Source of the DNA: HGM04593 sp964423665
GTDB taxonomy: Bacteria > Bacteroidota > Bacteroidia > Bacteroidales > Bacteroidaceae
Direction of reading: 5' to 3'
NCBI GenBank assembly: GCA_964423665.1
Contig: CAYRFX010000004.1
Span: 1 to 63,972 of the forward strand
DNA length: 63,972 nt
The notes beneath the pieces are model-generated. The model ran no database searches, was not told where the DNA came from, and saw nothing but the letters and a program-made list of their open reading frames with translations. A program made the translations under genes and the position numbers. Positions within the stretch are counted from its first letter, which is position 1. Each line of letters begins with the position of its first letter. Shown piece by piece: positions 52,147-60,459 of this stretch.

Positions 52147-53841
52147 ATGAAGAAAGAACTAATTACAGGTGGCGAGGCACTCCTCCGCTCGTTGAAGAAC
52201 GAGCAGGTGGATACCATTTACGGCTATCCCGGTGGCTCCATAATTCCGGTGTTCGATGCACTGTACGATTATCAAGAAGATTTTCATCAGGTGCTTGTGC
52301 GCCACGAGCAGGCAGCCGTTCATGCAGCGCAGGGCTATGCACGCAGCTCGGGCAAGGTGGGTGTGTGCCTTGTGACAAGTGGTCCCGGTGCCACCAACAC
52401 CCTCACAGGAATAAGTGATGCAATGCTCGACAGCACCCCCATCGTGGTAATTGCAGGGCAGGTGAGCTCTGCGGTTCTTGGCACCGATGCATTCCAGGAG
52501 ATAGACCTTGTGGGTGTTACCCAGCCCATCTCTAAATGGAGTTATCAAATACGCAGTGCCGAAGATGTTGCTTGGGCAGTATCTCGCGCCTTCTACATAG
52601 CAAGCACAGGGCGTCCCGGTCCCGTGGTGCTCGACTTTACAAAGAATGCACAGGTATCGCAGGTGCTCTATGAGCCTGTGAAGGTGGATAGCGTACGCAG
52701 CTACGTTCCCTATCCCCGTCCCGATATGGAGTGCATCAAAGAGGCAGCGGACCTCATCAACCGTGCCAAGCGTCCCTTTGCTCTTGTGGGGCAGGGTGTG
52801 GAGCTGGGTGAGGCACATAAAGAACTCCTCGCCTTCCTCGAGAAGGGTGGAATTCCCGCAGCCCGCACCATCATGGGCTTGTCGGCTCTCCCGTCGGAGC
52901 ACCCGTTGTGCATGGGAATGTTGGGCATGCATGGCAACCTTGGTCCCAATGTGAATACCAACGAGTGCGATGTACTCATTGCCATCGGCATGCGATTCAG
53001 CGACCGTGTAACAGGCAAGCTCGAAACCTATGCCAAGCAGGCAAAAATCATACATTTGGATATAGATAAGGTGGAGATAGACAAGAGTGTCCCCGTGGAT
53101 ATACCCGTGCTGGGCGATTGCAAGGAGACGCTGCCCCTTATCACCGAACTGCTCAACGAGAACAGCCACCAAGAGTGGATTGCCACATTCGGCGACCTCG
53201 ACAAGATAGAGCAGGAGAAGGTTATCGACAAAGCCCTCAACCCCGTTGATGGCCCCATTCTTATGGGCGAGGTTGCGCGCAAGGTGAGCGAGGCAACAGG
53301 CAACAATGCAATTCTTGTAACAGATGTAGGGCAGAACCAGATGTTCGCCGCCCGTTATTTCAAATATAAAGAGCCCCACAGCATCATCACCTCGGGAGGC
53401 TTGGGCACAATGGGCTTCGGCTTGCCCGCAGCCATGGGCGCCACTATGGGAGCTCCTCACCGCACTGTGTGCTACTTTGCGGGCGACGGCGGTTTCCAGA
53501 TGAATATACAGGAGCTTGGCACCATCATGGAGCAGCGTTGCCCCGTGAAGATGGTGGTGATGGATAATAGTTATCTGGGCATGGTGCGCCAGTGGCAGCA
53601 GCTCTTCTACGACAACCGCCGCTCGTGGACACCCATGTGCAACCCCGATTTCTGCAAGATAGCCGAGGGTTACGGCATTCCCTCGCGTTTTGTGAGCGAG
53701 CGCAGCGAGCTCGATGCAGCCATCAAAGAGATGCTCGAAACTCCCGGAGCCTTCCTGCTCAGCGTGGCAGTTCGTGCCGAAGACAACGTGATGCCCATGA
53801 TGCCCCTTGGTGCCTCTGTATGTGAGATGATATTAGAATAA
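52147..53841 (+). CDS. ilvB: acetolactate synthase, large subunit
   Basis: A 564-residue thiamine diphosphate enzyme, first common step of branched-chain synthesis. The N-terminal YGYPGGSIIPVFDAL and the catalytic Glu in VRHEQAAVHAAQGYAR are present. The cofactor site is GDGGFQMNIQELGT followed by MDNSYLGMVRQWQQLF. The presence of an FAD-type middle domain and the regulatory subunit next to it mark the biosynthetic form, not the catabolic one. ilvN follows after 6 bp. Confidence 0.95.
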   Translation: MKKELITGGEALLRSLKNEQVDTIYGYPGGSIIPVFDALYDYQEDFHQVLVRHEQAAVHAAQGYARSSGKVGVCLVTSGPGATNTLTGISDAMLDSTPIVVIAGQVSSAVLGTDAFQEIDLVGVTQPISKWSYQIRSAEDVAWAVSRAFYIASTGRPGPVVLDFTKNAQVSQVLYEPVKVDSVRSYVPYPRPDMECIKEAADLINRAKRPFALVGQGVELGEAHKELLAFLEKGGIPAARTIMGLSALPSEHPLCMGMLGMHGNLGPNVNTNECDVLIAIGMRFSDRVTGKLETYAKQAKIIHLDIDKVEIDKSVPVDIPVLGDCKETLPLITELLNENSHQEWIATFGDLDKIEQEKVIDKALNPVDGPILMGEVARKVSEATGNNAILVTDVGQNQMFAARYFKYKEPHSIITSGGLGTMGFGLPAAMGATMGAPHRTVCYFAGDGGFQMNIQELGTIMEQRCPVKMVVMDNSYLGMVRQWQQLFYDNRRSWTPMCNPDFCKIAEGYGIPSRFVSERSELDAAIKEMLETPGAFLLSVAVRAEDNVMPMMPLGASVCEMILE

Positions 53842-53847
53842 GTGCCT

Positions 53848-54399
53848 ATGGAGAAGAAACTATATACCGTTATTGTATATTCCGAGAATATTGCCGGAAT
53901 GTTGAATCAGGTAACAGCGGAATTTACCCGCCGCCAGATGAATATTGAGACACTCAACGTTTCCTCTTCAAATGTGGAGGGCGTTCACCGCTACACAATA
54001 TCATTGTGGACAACAGAAGACCTCATACAACGTGTAACAAAGCGCATCGAAAGAAAGATAGATGTGCTCAGAGCATACTATTTTACCGATAGCGAGATAT
54101 TCATGCAGGAGGTTGCGCTCTATAAGCTCTCAACCCCCCGCTTGCTCGAGAATAAACAGGTGTCAAAGATAATACGCCACAACAATGCGCGTGTTATTGA
54201 GATAAACTCCTCATATACCGTAGTGGAAAAGACCGGTAAGACCGATGCCGTTCTTTCTCTCTACAAAGAATTTGTTGCCGAGCAGTGTGTGTTGCAGTTT
54301 GTTAAGTCGGGGCGTGTAGCCATAGTTCGCGATGCAAGCGTGAACCTCAGCGAGAACCTCTTCGACGAAGATGCAGTGCGCAGTAAGGTAAGGGAGTAG
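53848..54399 (+). CDS. ilvN: acetolactate synthase, small regulatory subunit
   Basis: A 183-residue regulatory subunit. The N-terminal ACT domain (about 5-80: TVIVYSENIAGMLNQVTAEF, RRQMNIETLNVSSS) binds the feedback inhibitor, and a second ALS-type domain completes it. The ATG 6 bp after the ilvB stop is chosen; a GTG directly after that stop would add only two residues. Confidence 0.92.
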   Translation: MEKKLYTVIVYSENIAGMLNQVTAEFTRRQMNIETLNVSSSNVEGVHRYTISLWTTEDLIQRVTKRIERKIDVLRAYYFTDSEIFMQEVALYKLSTPRLLENKQVSKIIRHNNARVIEINSSYTVVEKTGKTDAVLSLYKEFVAEQCVLQFVKSGRVAIVRDASVNLSENLFDEDAVRSKVRE

Positions 54400-54404
54400 G
54401 GTTA

Positions 54405-54595
54405 AAGCTCCCTCCCCTCAGTCGGCAAGCAGGTAAGCCTTCGGCACTCCTTTGGCGATCTAAAGGTCGCGCCGTCGCAAGCAACGCTTATTCGCGTTGC
54501 CCCCTCGGGCAGGGGCGCAGTTATTTGCCCGCAGGGCGGTGGTGAGGCTTGTTCCCCCTCTACGAGAGAGGGCAAGGGAAAAACTGAAAATATAA
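54405..54595. repeat. GC-rich dispersed repeat after ilvN
   Basis: About 190 bp of GC-rich sequence with short stems (CCCTCGGGCAGGGG, CCCGCAGGGCGG, CCCTCTACGAGAGAGGG). It recalls other Bacteroidota intergenic repeats and carries no credible gene. Confidence 0.5.
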
Positions 54596-54604
54596 AATTA
54601 AGAT

Positions 54605-55201
54605 ATGAAAAAAATAGAAAAACCGGAAACAGAAAAGTTAATAGCCGAAGAAACAACAAAGGCTGTTAATGCAGATGTTGTGCCCCAACAGCACGACAAT
54701 ACCCCGGCTTCTAACATTCATCACTCTTCACAGCAAGAACATGATAATGCCATAAATCTCATGAAAGGGTTTATGGATAATGGCAACCCCAAAGTAGGTA
54801 TTTTCTGGTATAACTATATCGACAATATACTGTTTGGCGTTGAAAAAGGCGATGCTGAACTATATACAAGCCAAGGTGAAAATGTAACATACCCCAAATT
54901 GCATAAAACATATTGGCAGAAACAGCATCATAGAGCCGTAGCAAAAGGAGATATAAATTCAATATTTTATAAAGAAGCCAACTACACATTGATTCCAAGA
55001 GGTAGAATATTTTTAGAAGGAGATACCTTTTTTGTAAATGTGGGCTCTTGGATAAATGGAGAAATTAACGGGCAAAAATGTATAGATAAAGAAAAACTAA
55101 GAGAGTTAATTATTGATGAGTTTAATCTCCCCGATAATTTTACCTTTAGAATAGACTACCACTGGGATATTGGCCATGGTTGGTCCGAGGAACGATTTTA
55201 G
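54605..55201 (+). CDS. unknown protein inserted in the ilv cluster
   Basis: A 198-residue soluble protein, not recognised. The first 50 residues are polar and low in complexity (rich in Glu, Gln, His and Asn). The rest is a compact domain with VGIFWYNYIDNILFGVEKG, LHKTYWQKQHHRA and a well-marked IPRGRIFLEGDTFFVNVGSW. The gene is more AT-rich than its neighbours and is flanked by dispersed repeats, which suggests insertion. In Bacteroides this place often holds an acyl-ACP thioesterase, which this protein is not. No toxin or nuclease motif is seen. Confidence 0.6.
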   Translation: MKKIEKPETEKLIAEETTKAVNADVVPQQHDNTPASNIHHSSQQEHDNAINLMKGFMDNGNPKVGIFWYNYIDNILFGVEKGDAELYTSQGENVTYPKLHKTYWQKQHHRAVAKGDINSIFYKEANYTLIPRGRIFLEGDTFFVNVGSWINGEINGQKCIDKEKLRELIIDEFNLPDNFTFRIDYHWDIGHGWSEERF

Positions 55202-55231
55202 ACCGATATAAAGGAGTTGAAAACACTGGCA

Positions 55232-55347
55232 AATGTCATTGGCTCGCTTTGCTTTTAGCCACCCGCGTGGCATACTTTATATATGCTTCACGCGACCAAC
55301 GGCTGCAAAGCTCGCCGATAACAAAACGTTGTTTTGTCATTCCGAAC
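55232..55347. repeat. inverted long relative of the 40-bp unit, with the 33-bp right arm
   Basis: Read on the minus strand, the 33-bp arm (55315-55347) is followed by CGGCGAG, about 60 bp of other sequence, then GCGAGCCAATGAC. The tandem unit at 51791 joins the same two ends directly. The tandem copies look like shortened forms of this element. Confidence 0.75.
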
Positions 55348-55490
55348 CTTGTGTGAGGAATCTCATGAGATACTTCACTTCGTTCAGTATGACAAAGAAA
55401 ATAACCCTTTGACATAAGAATAGATGATTTATTTGTCTTTGGTTCTTTTGCCTGTTTTGTCATTCCGAACCTTTAGGTGAGGAATCTCTG
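55335..55490. repeat. two GTCATTCCGAACC...GTGAGGAATCTC elements
   Basis: Direct copies at about 55336-55367 and 55459-55488; an inverted relative is at about 51747-51772. A dispersed Bacteroidota intergenic repeat. Confidence 0.65.
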
Positions 55491-55614
55491 CATTAACAAA
55501 AAGATTTTTCCTCCCGTTGGTCGTCAAAATGACAAATAGGTGTAACACATATGTAATAACTTAAAAGATAATAAAACTAATAAACAATTAAATAAACCAA
55601 ATTAAATTACAATT

Positions 55615-56658
55615 ATGGCAGAAATGAATTTTGGTGGAGTAATAGAAAACGTAATTACTCCCAAAGAGTTTTCATTGGAGAAAGCTCGTGAGATTTTGAA
55701 AGACGAAACAATCGCAGTGCTCGGCTACGGCGTTCAGGGCCCCGGACAGGCATGCAACCTCCGCGACAACGGCTTCAACGTAATCGTAGGTCAGCGCGAG
55801 GGTAGCACATACGACAAAGCCGTTAAAGACGGTTGGGTTCCCGGTGAGACACTCTTCTCAATAGAGGAGGCAGCCGAGAAAGGTACCATCGTATGTATGT
55901 TGCTCTCAGATGCAGCACAGATTGCAGTGTGGCCCAAAGTAAAACCCTACCTCACAGCAGGCAAGGCACTCTACTTCTCACACGGCTTCGGTATCAACTG
56001 GAGCGACAGAACAGGTATCGTTCCCCCCGCAGACATTGATGTAATCATGGTAGCTCCCAAAGGTTCAGGTACCTCTTTGCGCACAATGTTCCTCGAGGGT
56101 CGCGGCTTGAACTCATCATACGCTATCTACCAAGATGTTACAGGCAAGGCAATGGATCGCGTGCTCGCATTCGGTATCGGTATCGGTTCGGGTTATATGT
56201 TCGAGACCACATTCCAGCGCGAGGCTGTTTCCGACCTCACCGGCGAGCGTGGTTCTTTGATGGGTGCTATCCAGGGTCTTCTCCTTGCACAGTACGAGGT
56301 GTTGCGCGAGAACGGCCACACACCCTCTGAGGCATTCAACGAAACAGTAGAGGAGCTCACACAGTCACTCATGCCCCTCTTTGCAAAGAACGGTATGGAC
56401 TGGATGTATGCAAACTGCTCAACAACAGCACAGCGTGGTGCTCTCGACTGGATGACTCCCTTCCATGATGCTATCAAGCCCGTTATGTATCAGTTGTATG
56501 ATTCAGTAAAGACCGGTAAAGAGGCTCAGCGTTCTATCGACTCTAACTCACAGCCCGATTATCGCGAGAAACTCAACGCCGAGTTGCAGGCTCTCCACGA
56601 TAGCGAGATGTGGCGTACAGCAGAAGTTGTTCGTCAGCTCCGTCCCGAGAACAAATAA
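55615..56658 (+). CDS. ilvC: ketol-acid reductoisomerase
   Basis: A 347-residue enzyme, second step of branched-chain synthesis. The NAD(P)H loop GYGVQGPGQACNLRDNG is at about 38-54 and the KARI C-terminal knot is present (SDLTGERGSLMGAIQGLLLA holds the metal-binding Asp and Glu). Codon use is the most biased in the window, a sign of high expression. Given the 413-bp gap before it, a separate promoter is possible. Confidence 0.95.
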   Translation: MAEMNFGGVIENVITPKEFSLEKAREILKDETIAVLGYGVQGPGQACNLRDNGFNVIVGQREGSTYDKAVKDGWVPGETLFSIEEAAEKGTIVCMLLSDAAQIAVWPKVKPYLTAGKALYFSHGFGINWSDRTGIVPPADIDVIMVAPKGSGTSLRTMFLEGRGLNSSYAIYQDVTGKAMDRVLAFGIGIGSGYMFETTFQREAVSDLTGERGSLMGAIQGLLLAQYEVLRENGHTPSEAFNETVEELTQSLMPLFAKNGMDWMYANCSTTAQRGALDWMTPFHDAIKPVMYQLYDSVKTGKEAQRSIDSNSQPDYREKLNAELQALHDSEMWRTAEVVRQLRPENK

Positions 56659-56685
56659 TCCATACGGATGTATTATAAGAGGCTG

Positions 56686-56745
56686 ACTCTTACCTTTGTT
56701 GGTGATTACTGATCATCAACAAAGGTAAGAGTCAGTTTCTATTTT
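56686..56745 (+). terminator. strong terminator after ilvC
   Basis: A perfect 19-bp stem (CTGACTCTTACCTTTGTTG and complement) with a 15-nt loop and TTTCTATTTT. Confidence 0.85.
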
Positions 56746-56820
56746 ACCCCATATTTGATTATTAGGGAAAGTCCCATATTATAATAGGAAAATTCCCCCG
56801 ATTATTTGCACAAGAATAAA

Positions 56821-56828
56821 TACTTTTG
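56821..56828 (+). promoter_or_regulatory. candidate -7 box for the SSVRS-repeat gene
   Basis: TACTTTTG, an exact TAnnTTTG match, 25 bp before the ATG. The -33 element is unclear. Confidence 0.4.
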
Positions 56829-56852
56829 CAATATCAAAAATAGACACAAGTT

Positions 56853-57791
56853 ATGAAGAGAAGAGTTTTTTTATTACTTGCAACATTGCCATTAGCATTA
56901 TGTGCACAGATAAATGATATGTTTTATGTTCCCCAAAAAGAGGTGAAGCAACAAAACGTAGAGAAGATGCTGTCGGCAGAAGAAGAATCGGAGTGGTACT
57001 ACAACAACAGCGACACGCGCGATGTCGATGAGTACAACCGCCGAGGAACAGCAACCATTGATGCAGATAATGTTGAAGCACTGCTCCAAGAAAACGAAAC
57101 ATACGAGGAGGAGAGTGATTATAACTACTCTACACGCATTGTGCGCTTCCACAGCCCAAGAGCCGTTGTTGTGAGCAGCCCATTGTATTGGGATGTTTAC
57201 CCCAACTATTATTACAACTATTATGATTACTGGTATGACAATTATTGGGATTTGTCGTTTGGATGGGACTATTGCGGTTGGGGTTTCCACGCAGGCTATC
57301 ATTGGCCATATTTCTCACACCATCACCACTATCCACCGGCACATCATCACCATAACGTAGTTGCTCATCCGGTACATAACCGTGTACAAGGACGCATACC
57401 TACAGCCTCTCTCAATGACAACAAGAGCAACTATCGTCGCCAACCTATTGCCTCTGTGGCAAAAGGAGAAGATGGACAAAGAATAAACCAGACGCGCAAC
57501 ATAAAAACCACCAACAGAAACAACAAGAATGGGAATGTGCGCGAAAATGTAAACAACAAGAAAAACAATTCCACATATAACAGACGTAGCAGCACAAGTG
57601 TGCGCAGCAACAAAGACAGCGATAGCAGAAGCAGTGTAAGAAGCACTAACAACAGTGGAAGCAACAGAAGCAGCGTAAGAAGCACCGGCAGCAGTGGAAG
57701 CAACAGAAGCAGTGTAAGAAGTGCAGGCAGCACATCACGCAGTTATTCATCACCATCGCGCGGCAGTGCGGCAAGAGGAGGACGACGATAG
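56853..57791 (+). CDS. secreted low-complexity protein with SSVRS repeats
   Basis: A 312-residue exported protein (signal peptide to about residue 18, ending LALCA). An acidic stretch is followed by a Tyr/Trp-rich part (about 118-150), a His cluster (FSHHHH, AHHHHN near 153-168) and a basic Ser/Asn/Arg tail. The tail has a 13-residue repeat, RSSVRST(N/G)(N/S)SGSN, encoded by 39-bp units from 57627. The composition suggests an unfolded, perhaps metal- or wall-binding surface protein. Family unknown; relatives with such tails occur in Bacteroidales. An outer-membrane barrel gene follows after 36 bp. Confidence 0.7.
   Translation: MKRRVFLLLATLPLALCAQINDMFYVPQKEVKQQNVEKMLSAEEESEWYYNNSDTRDVDEYNRRGTATIDADNVEALLQENETYEEESDYNYSTRIVRFHSPRAVVVSSPLYWDVYPNYYYNYYDYWYDNYWDLSFGWDYCGWGFHAGYHWPYFSHHHHYPPAHHHHNVVAHPVHNRVQGRIPTASLNDNKSNYRRQPIASVAKGEDGQRINQTRNIKTTNRNNKNGNVRENVNNKKNNSTYNRRSSTSVRSNKDSDSRSSVRSTNNSGSNRSSVRSTGSSGSNRSSVRSAGSTSRSYSSPSRGSAARGGRR
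57627..57743 (+). repeat. 39-bp in-frame tandem repeat
   Basis: Units at 57627-57665 and 57666-57704 and a worn third. Each encodes RSSVRS plus seven Ser/Gly/Asn residues. Copy number may vary between strains. Confidence 0.75.
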
Positions 57792-57827
57792 TTGTTTATT
57801 AAGGGGAAATAAATTGAATGATTTACT

Positions 57828-59354
57828 ATGAAAAGGACCATATATTTTTTATTCGCATTGCTACTGCTGCAGAACACTGCTGCACAAAACAGCTATGATG
57901 TTACACGTTTCACAAACAGCGACCTCACCGGCACCGCTCGCTTTGTTGGAATGGGTGGCGCAATGAGTGCTTTAGGAGCCGATATCTCGGTTATCTCTAC
58001 CAATCCTGCCGGCATTGGATTATATCGCTACAACGATGTTGTTGCCACTATGGGACTGCACTCCATAGAAAACAGCAGCAATTTCATGGGTAGCAAAATG
58101 CAGAACGACAAAACCTCTTTTGCTATAGACAATTTAGGTTTGGTGTTCTCAAATAATATAGACTCGGACAAGTTGAAGTTTGTAAACATGGCGTTCAATT
58201 ACCGTCATCGCAACAACTTCAAGAATTGCATGGAAACAGCCGGTTCACTTATAACCGCCGACGGTAACTACTTTTCGCAACAATACGAATTAGAGGAACT
58301 TTATGGAATAAGCGGAGATTATATGGGTTATGAGGATTACTATTCACTCGATTACCCTTGGCTTGGATTGCTCACATCGACATCGGGCCTCATTGACAAC
58401 GATGGTGCATTACAATATGTTCCCGGTGGCTCAAGTGGCTACTATCCCGGCTACATGTATTACTACTCAAAGGAGAGTGGCGGTGTAGATGAAGTAGATA
58501 TAAACATATCCTGCAATATAAGTGATAGGTATTATTTGGGCGCAACCGTTACTACAACCAATGTAGATTATACAAGATATTCGGAATATCTTGAGCATTG
58601 CGACCAATTTGATTATTATAGCATAGAGAACAGATACAATATTTCGGGCGAAGGAGTGGGAGTAATACTTGGTACAATTATACGCCCGTTTGAATATTCG
58701 CCATTCAAAGTCGGATTGGCACTGCACACTCCTGTATGGTACAATCTTACAGACTGCACATCGGCAACAATGATTGGCGATGACGGCAGTATAATGGATA
58801 CCCGCGATTACGATGCATATGGCGATAATTTATATATTGACTATGAATACACAACACCATGGCGTCTCAACCTATCGGCATCTTATACATTCGATACTTT
58901 TGCCGCAATAAATGCCGAGTATGAATATATAGATTATTCTACTGCCAAGTTAAAATACACAAGTGGTGTTAAGATGAAAGAACTTAACAAAGAAATAGAA
59001 TCGAACATGGATGCACAGCACATATTCCGCATTGGAGCGATGTGCAATCTAAGCGACAATTTCTCTCTACGTTGCGGTTACAATTATATGTCGGCACCAT
59101 TCAAAGAGAACGCAGCAAAAACATCATTGAAGATGCAGGACACAAGTACCGAATTTATGAACCGTTACGAAACAAACACCTTCACTGTTGGAGCCGGGTA
59201 TGCAAGTGGCAGTTTCTACCTTGACCTTGCCTATAAGATGGCTGTGCAAAAAGCAGAGTTCTACAACTACTACGATTCTGAATTTGTAAACCCGGCCGCC
59301 GATATGGATATAACACGCCAAAGCCTCGTTATGAGTATGGGATTCCGCTTCTAA
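57828..59354 (+). CDS. outer-membrane beta-barrel protein, OmpP1/FadL-like
   Basis: A 508-residue protein. Signal peptide to about 19 (ends NTAAQ). ARFVGMGGAMSALGADISVI and STNPAGIGLYR match the start of OmpP1/FadL-type barrels of Bacteroidota. Alternating strands run to the end, MSMGFRF, with the C-terminal Phe of outer-membrane proteins. FadL relatives carry hydrophobic compounds; the substrate here is unknown. It may be co-transcribed with the preceding gene. Confidence 0.78.
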   Translation: MKRTIYFLFALLLLQNTAAQNSYDVTRFTNSDLTGTARFVGMGGAMSALGADISVISTNPAGIGLYRYNDVVATMGLHSIENSSNFMGSKMQNDKTSFAIDNLGLVFSNNIDSDKLKFVNMAFNYRHRNNFKNCMETAGSLITADGNYFSQQYELEELYGISGDYMGYEDYYSLDYPWLGLLTSTSGLIDNDGALQYVPGGSSGYYPGYMYYYSKESGGVDEVDINISCNISDRYYLGATVTTTNVDYTRYSEYLEHCDQFDYYSIENRYNISGEGVGVILGTIIRPFEYSPFKVGLALHTPVWYNLTDCTSATMIGDDGSIMDTRDYDAYGDNLYIDYEYTTPWRLNLSASYTFDTFAAINAEYEYIDYSTAKLKYTSGVKMKELNKEIESNMDAQHIFRIGAMCNLSDNFSLRCGYNYMSAPFKENAAKTSLKMQDTSTEFMNRYETNTFTVGAGYASGSFYLDLAYKMAVQKAEFYNYYDSEFVNPAADMDITRQSLVMSMGFRF

Positions 59355-60446
59355 TTATTTGTTCAACTTCTTATTACGCCAGAAATTGAATCCTACGTAG
59401 AAATTAACTGTTCCAAACCCGTTCACTACAGAAAGGCTGCTTTTTCTATAACTGTAGGTGTGAGAAACTAACGATGCACCCACATAGAATTTGGTATTAT
59501 TATATACGACGGCTGCGCGGGTGAGAATGTCAAAATTAATACTCGATAGAAACTCCTTGCCGCTTTTAAGCTGCAAGGAGCTGTTCTTATAGCCCACACC
59601 GGGAGTAAATGATATGTTGGCAAGACAGTTCTTTGCAAATACCCAATTATAAGAGTAACCGAAATTTATACTGTAATCTTTATATTTAACCACGTCAAAC
59701 TTAAGTGCCGGAGATATATCTGCCTGCAATTTTTCATCAAGCTTGGCATAGTTGAACGAAAATGTTTGTGTATTGTACGAGAAGCCCAAGAGGAAAGAAC
59801 CCGCGCTAATACGCTGATTTGTTGTCTGGCTATAAGCTGCAGGATATGAAAAACGCTTATTATTAAATATGTAATATACATTAACTCCCTTTTGCATTGT
59901 GCTAAAACCACTGAAGTTGCGACTATAATCACGAATAATCTCGCCATTGTCGCGAAAACCGTCAATATTTGAAATTTTAAAGCCTTTATCACGACGACGA
60001 TAAAAGAGGTCTATGCCCAATTTCGATGTATAGAAGCTCAAATTCAAATCTTTTTTGGCATCATTCTTTGTGAGGTCGATACTCCACCCCAAGAATATCC
60101 AACGCCAGCCGGCATACAAACCTATCTTGTTCCCGTTTTCGGGTCTCAGGGCTATACTCTGACTTGCATCATCGGTAGTAAAACGATAATACTCATAGTT
60201 ATATGAGTATTGCGTCATAATGGTCATATTATAGAGATTAGGAGCCACATACAAGCTATCCTTCTCATCAAGTGTTTTGTTGATTATATCCTCGGCTTTA
60301 TGAAGTTTATTATAAGTGTAATCCATCGCTATATGTTGCCATTCGCCAATGACACTGTTTTGCGCATTCATTGTTATACAACATACCAAGAATGCAACAG
60401 CCATTACAACCCGGGAAATAGAATCCTTTATCTTCTTTGCGCCCAT
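59355..60446 (-). CDS. DUF4421 outer-membrane protein
   Basis: A 363-residue protein of the DUF4421 family (NKIGLYAGWRWIFLGWSIDL, FYTSKLGIDLFYRRRDKGFK), a predicted outer-membrane barrel of unknown role. A membrane segment, VVMAVAFLVCCITMNAQ, is the signal peptide. The ATG giving MGAKKIKDS is chosen; the longer frame would begin inside the upstream oxidoreductase gene. The stop codons of this gene and the FadL-like gene are directly adjacent, so the two converge without space for a terminator. Confidence 0.78.
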   Translation of the reverse strand: MGAKKIKDSISRVVMAVAFLVCCITMNAQNSVIGEWQHIAMDYTYNKLHKAEDIINKTLDEKDSLYVAPNLYNMTIMTQYSYNYEYYRFTTDDASQSIALRPENGNKIGLYAGWRWIFLGWSIDLTKNDAKKDLNLSFYTSKLGIDLFYRRRDKGFKISNIDGFRDNGEIIRDYSRNFSGFSTMQKGVNVYYIFNNKRFSYPAAYSQTTNQRISAGSFLLGFSYNTQTFSFNYAKLDEKLQADISPALKFDVVKYKDYSINFGYSYNWVFAKNCLANISFTPGVGYKNSSLQLKSGKEFLSSINFDILTRAAVVYNNTKFYVGASLVSHTYSYRKSSLSVVNGFGTVNFYVGFNFWRNKKLNK

Positions 60447-60459
60447 AAAGAGATGTGCG

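Larger units (their letters stand above)
55202..55614. other. 413-bp repeat-filled gap before ilvC
   Basis: It holds the right arm of the 33-bp inverted repeat, a longer relative of the 40-bp unit in inverted orientation, and two GTCATTCCGAACC...GAGGAATCTC elements. No gene is seen. Confidence 0.6.

Noticed and set aside
52159..53460. 433-codon antisense frame inside ilvB
   Set aside because: Same cause; ilvB itself is complete and certain on the other strand.
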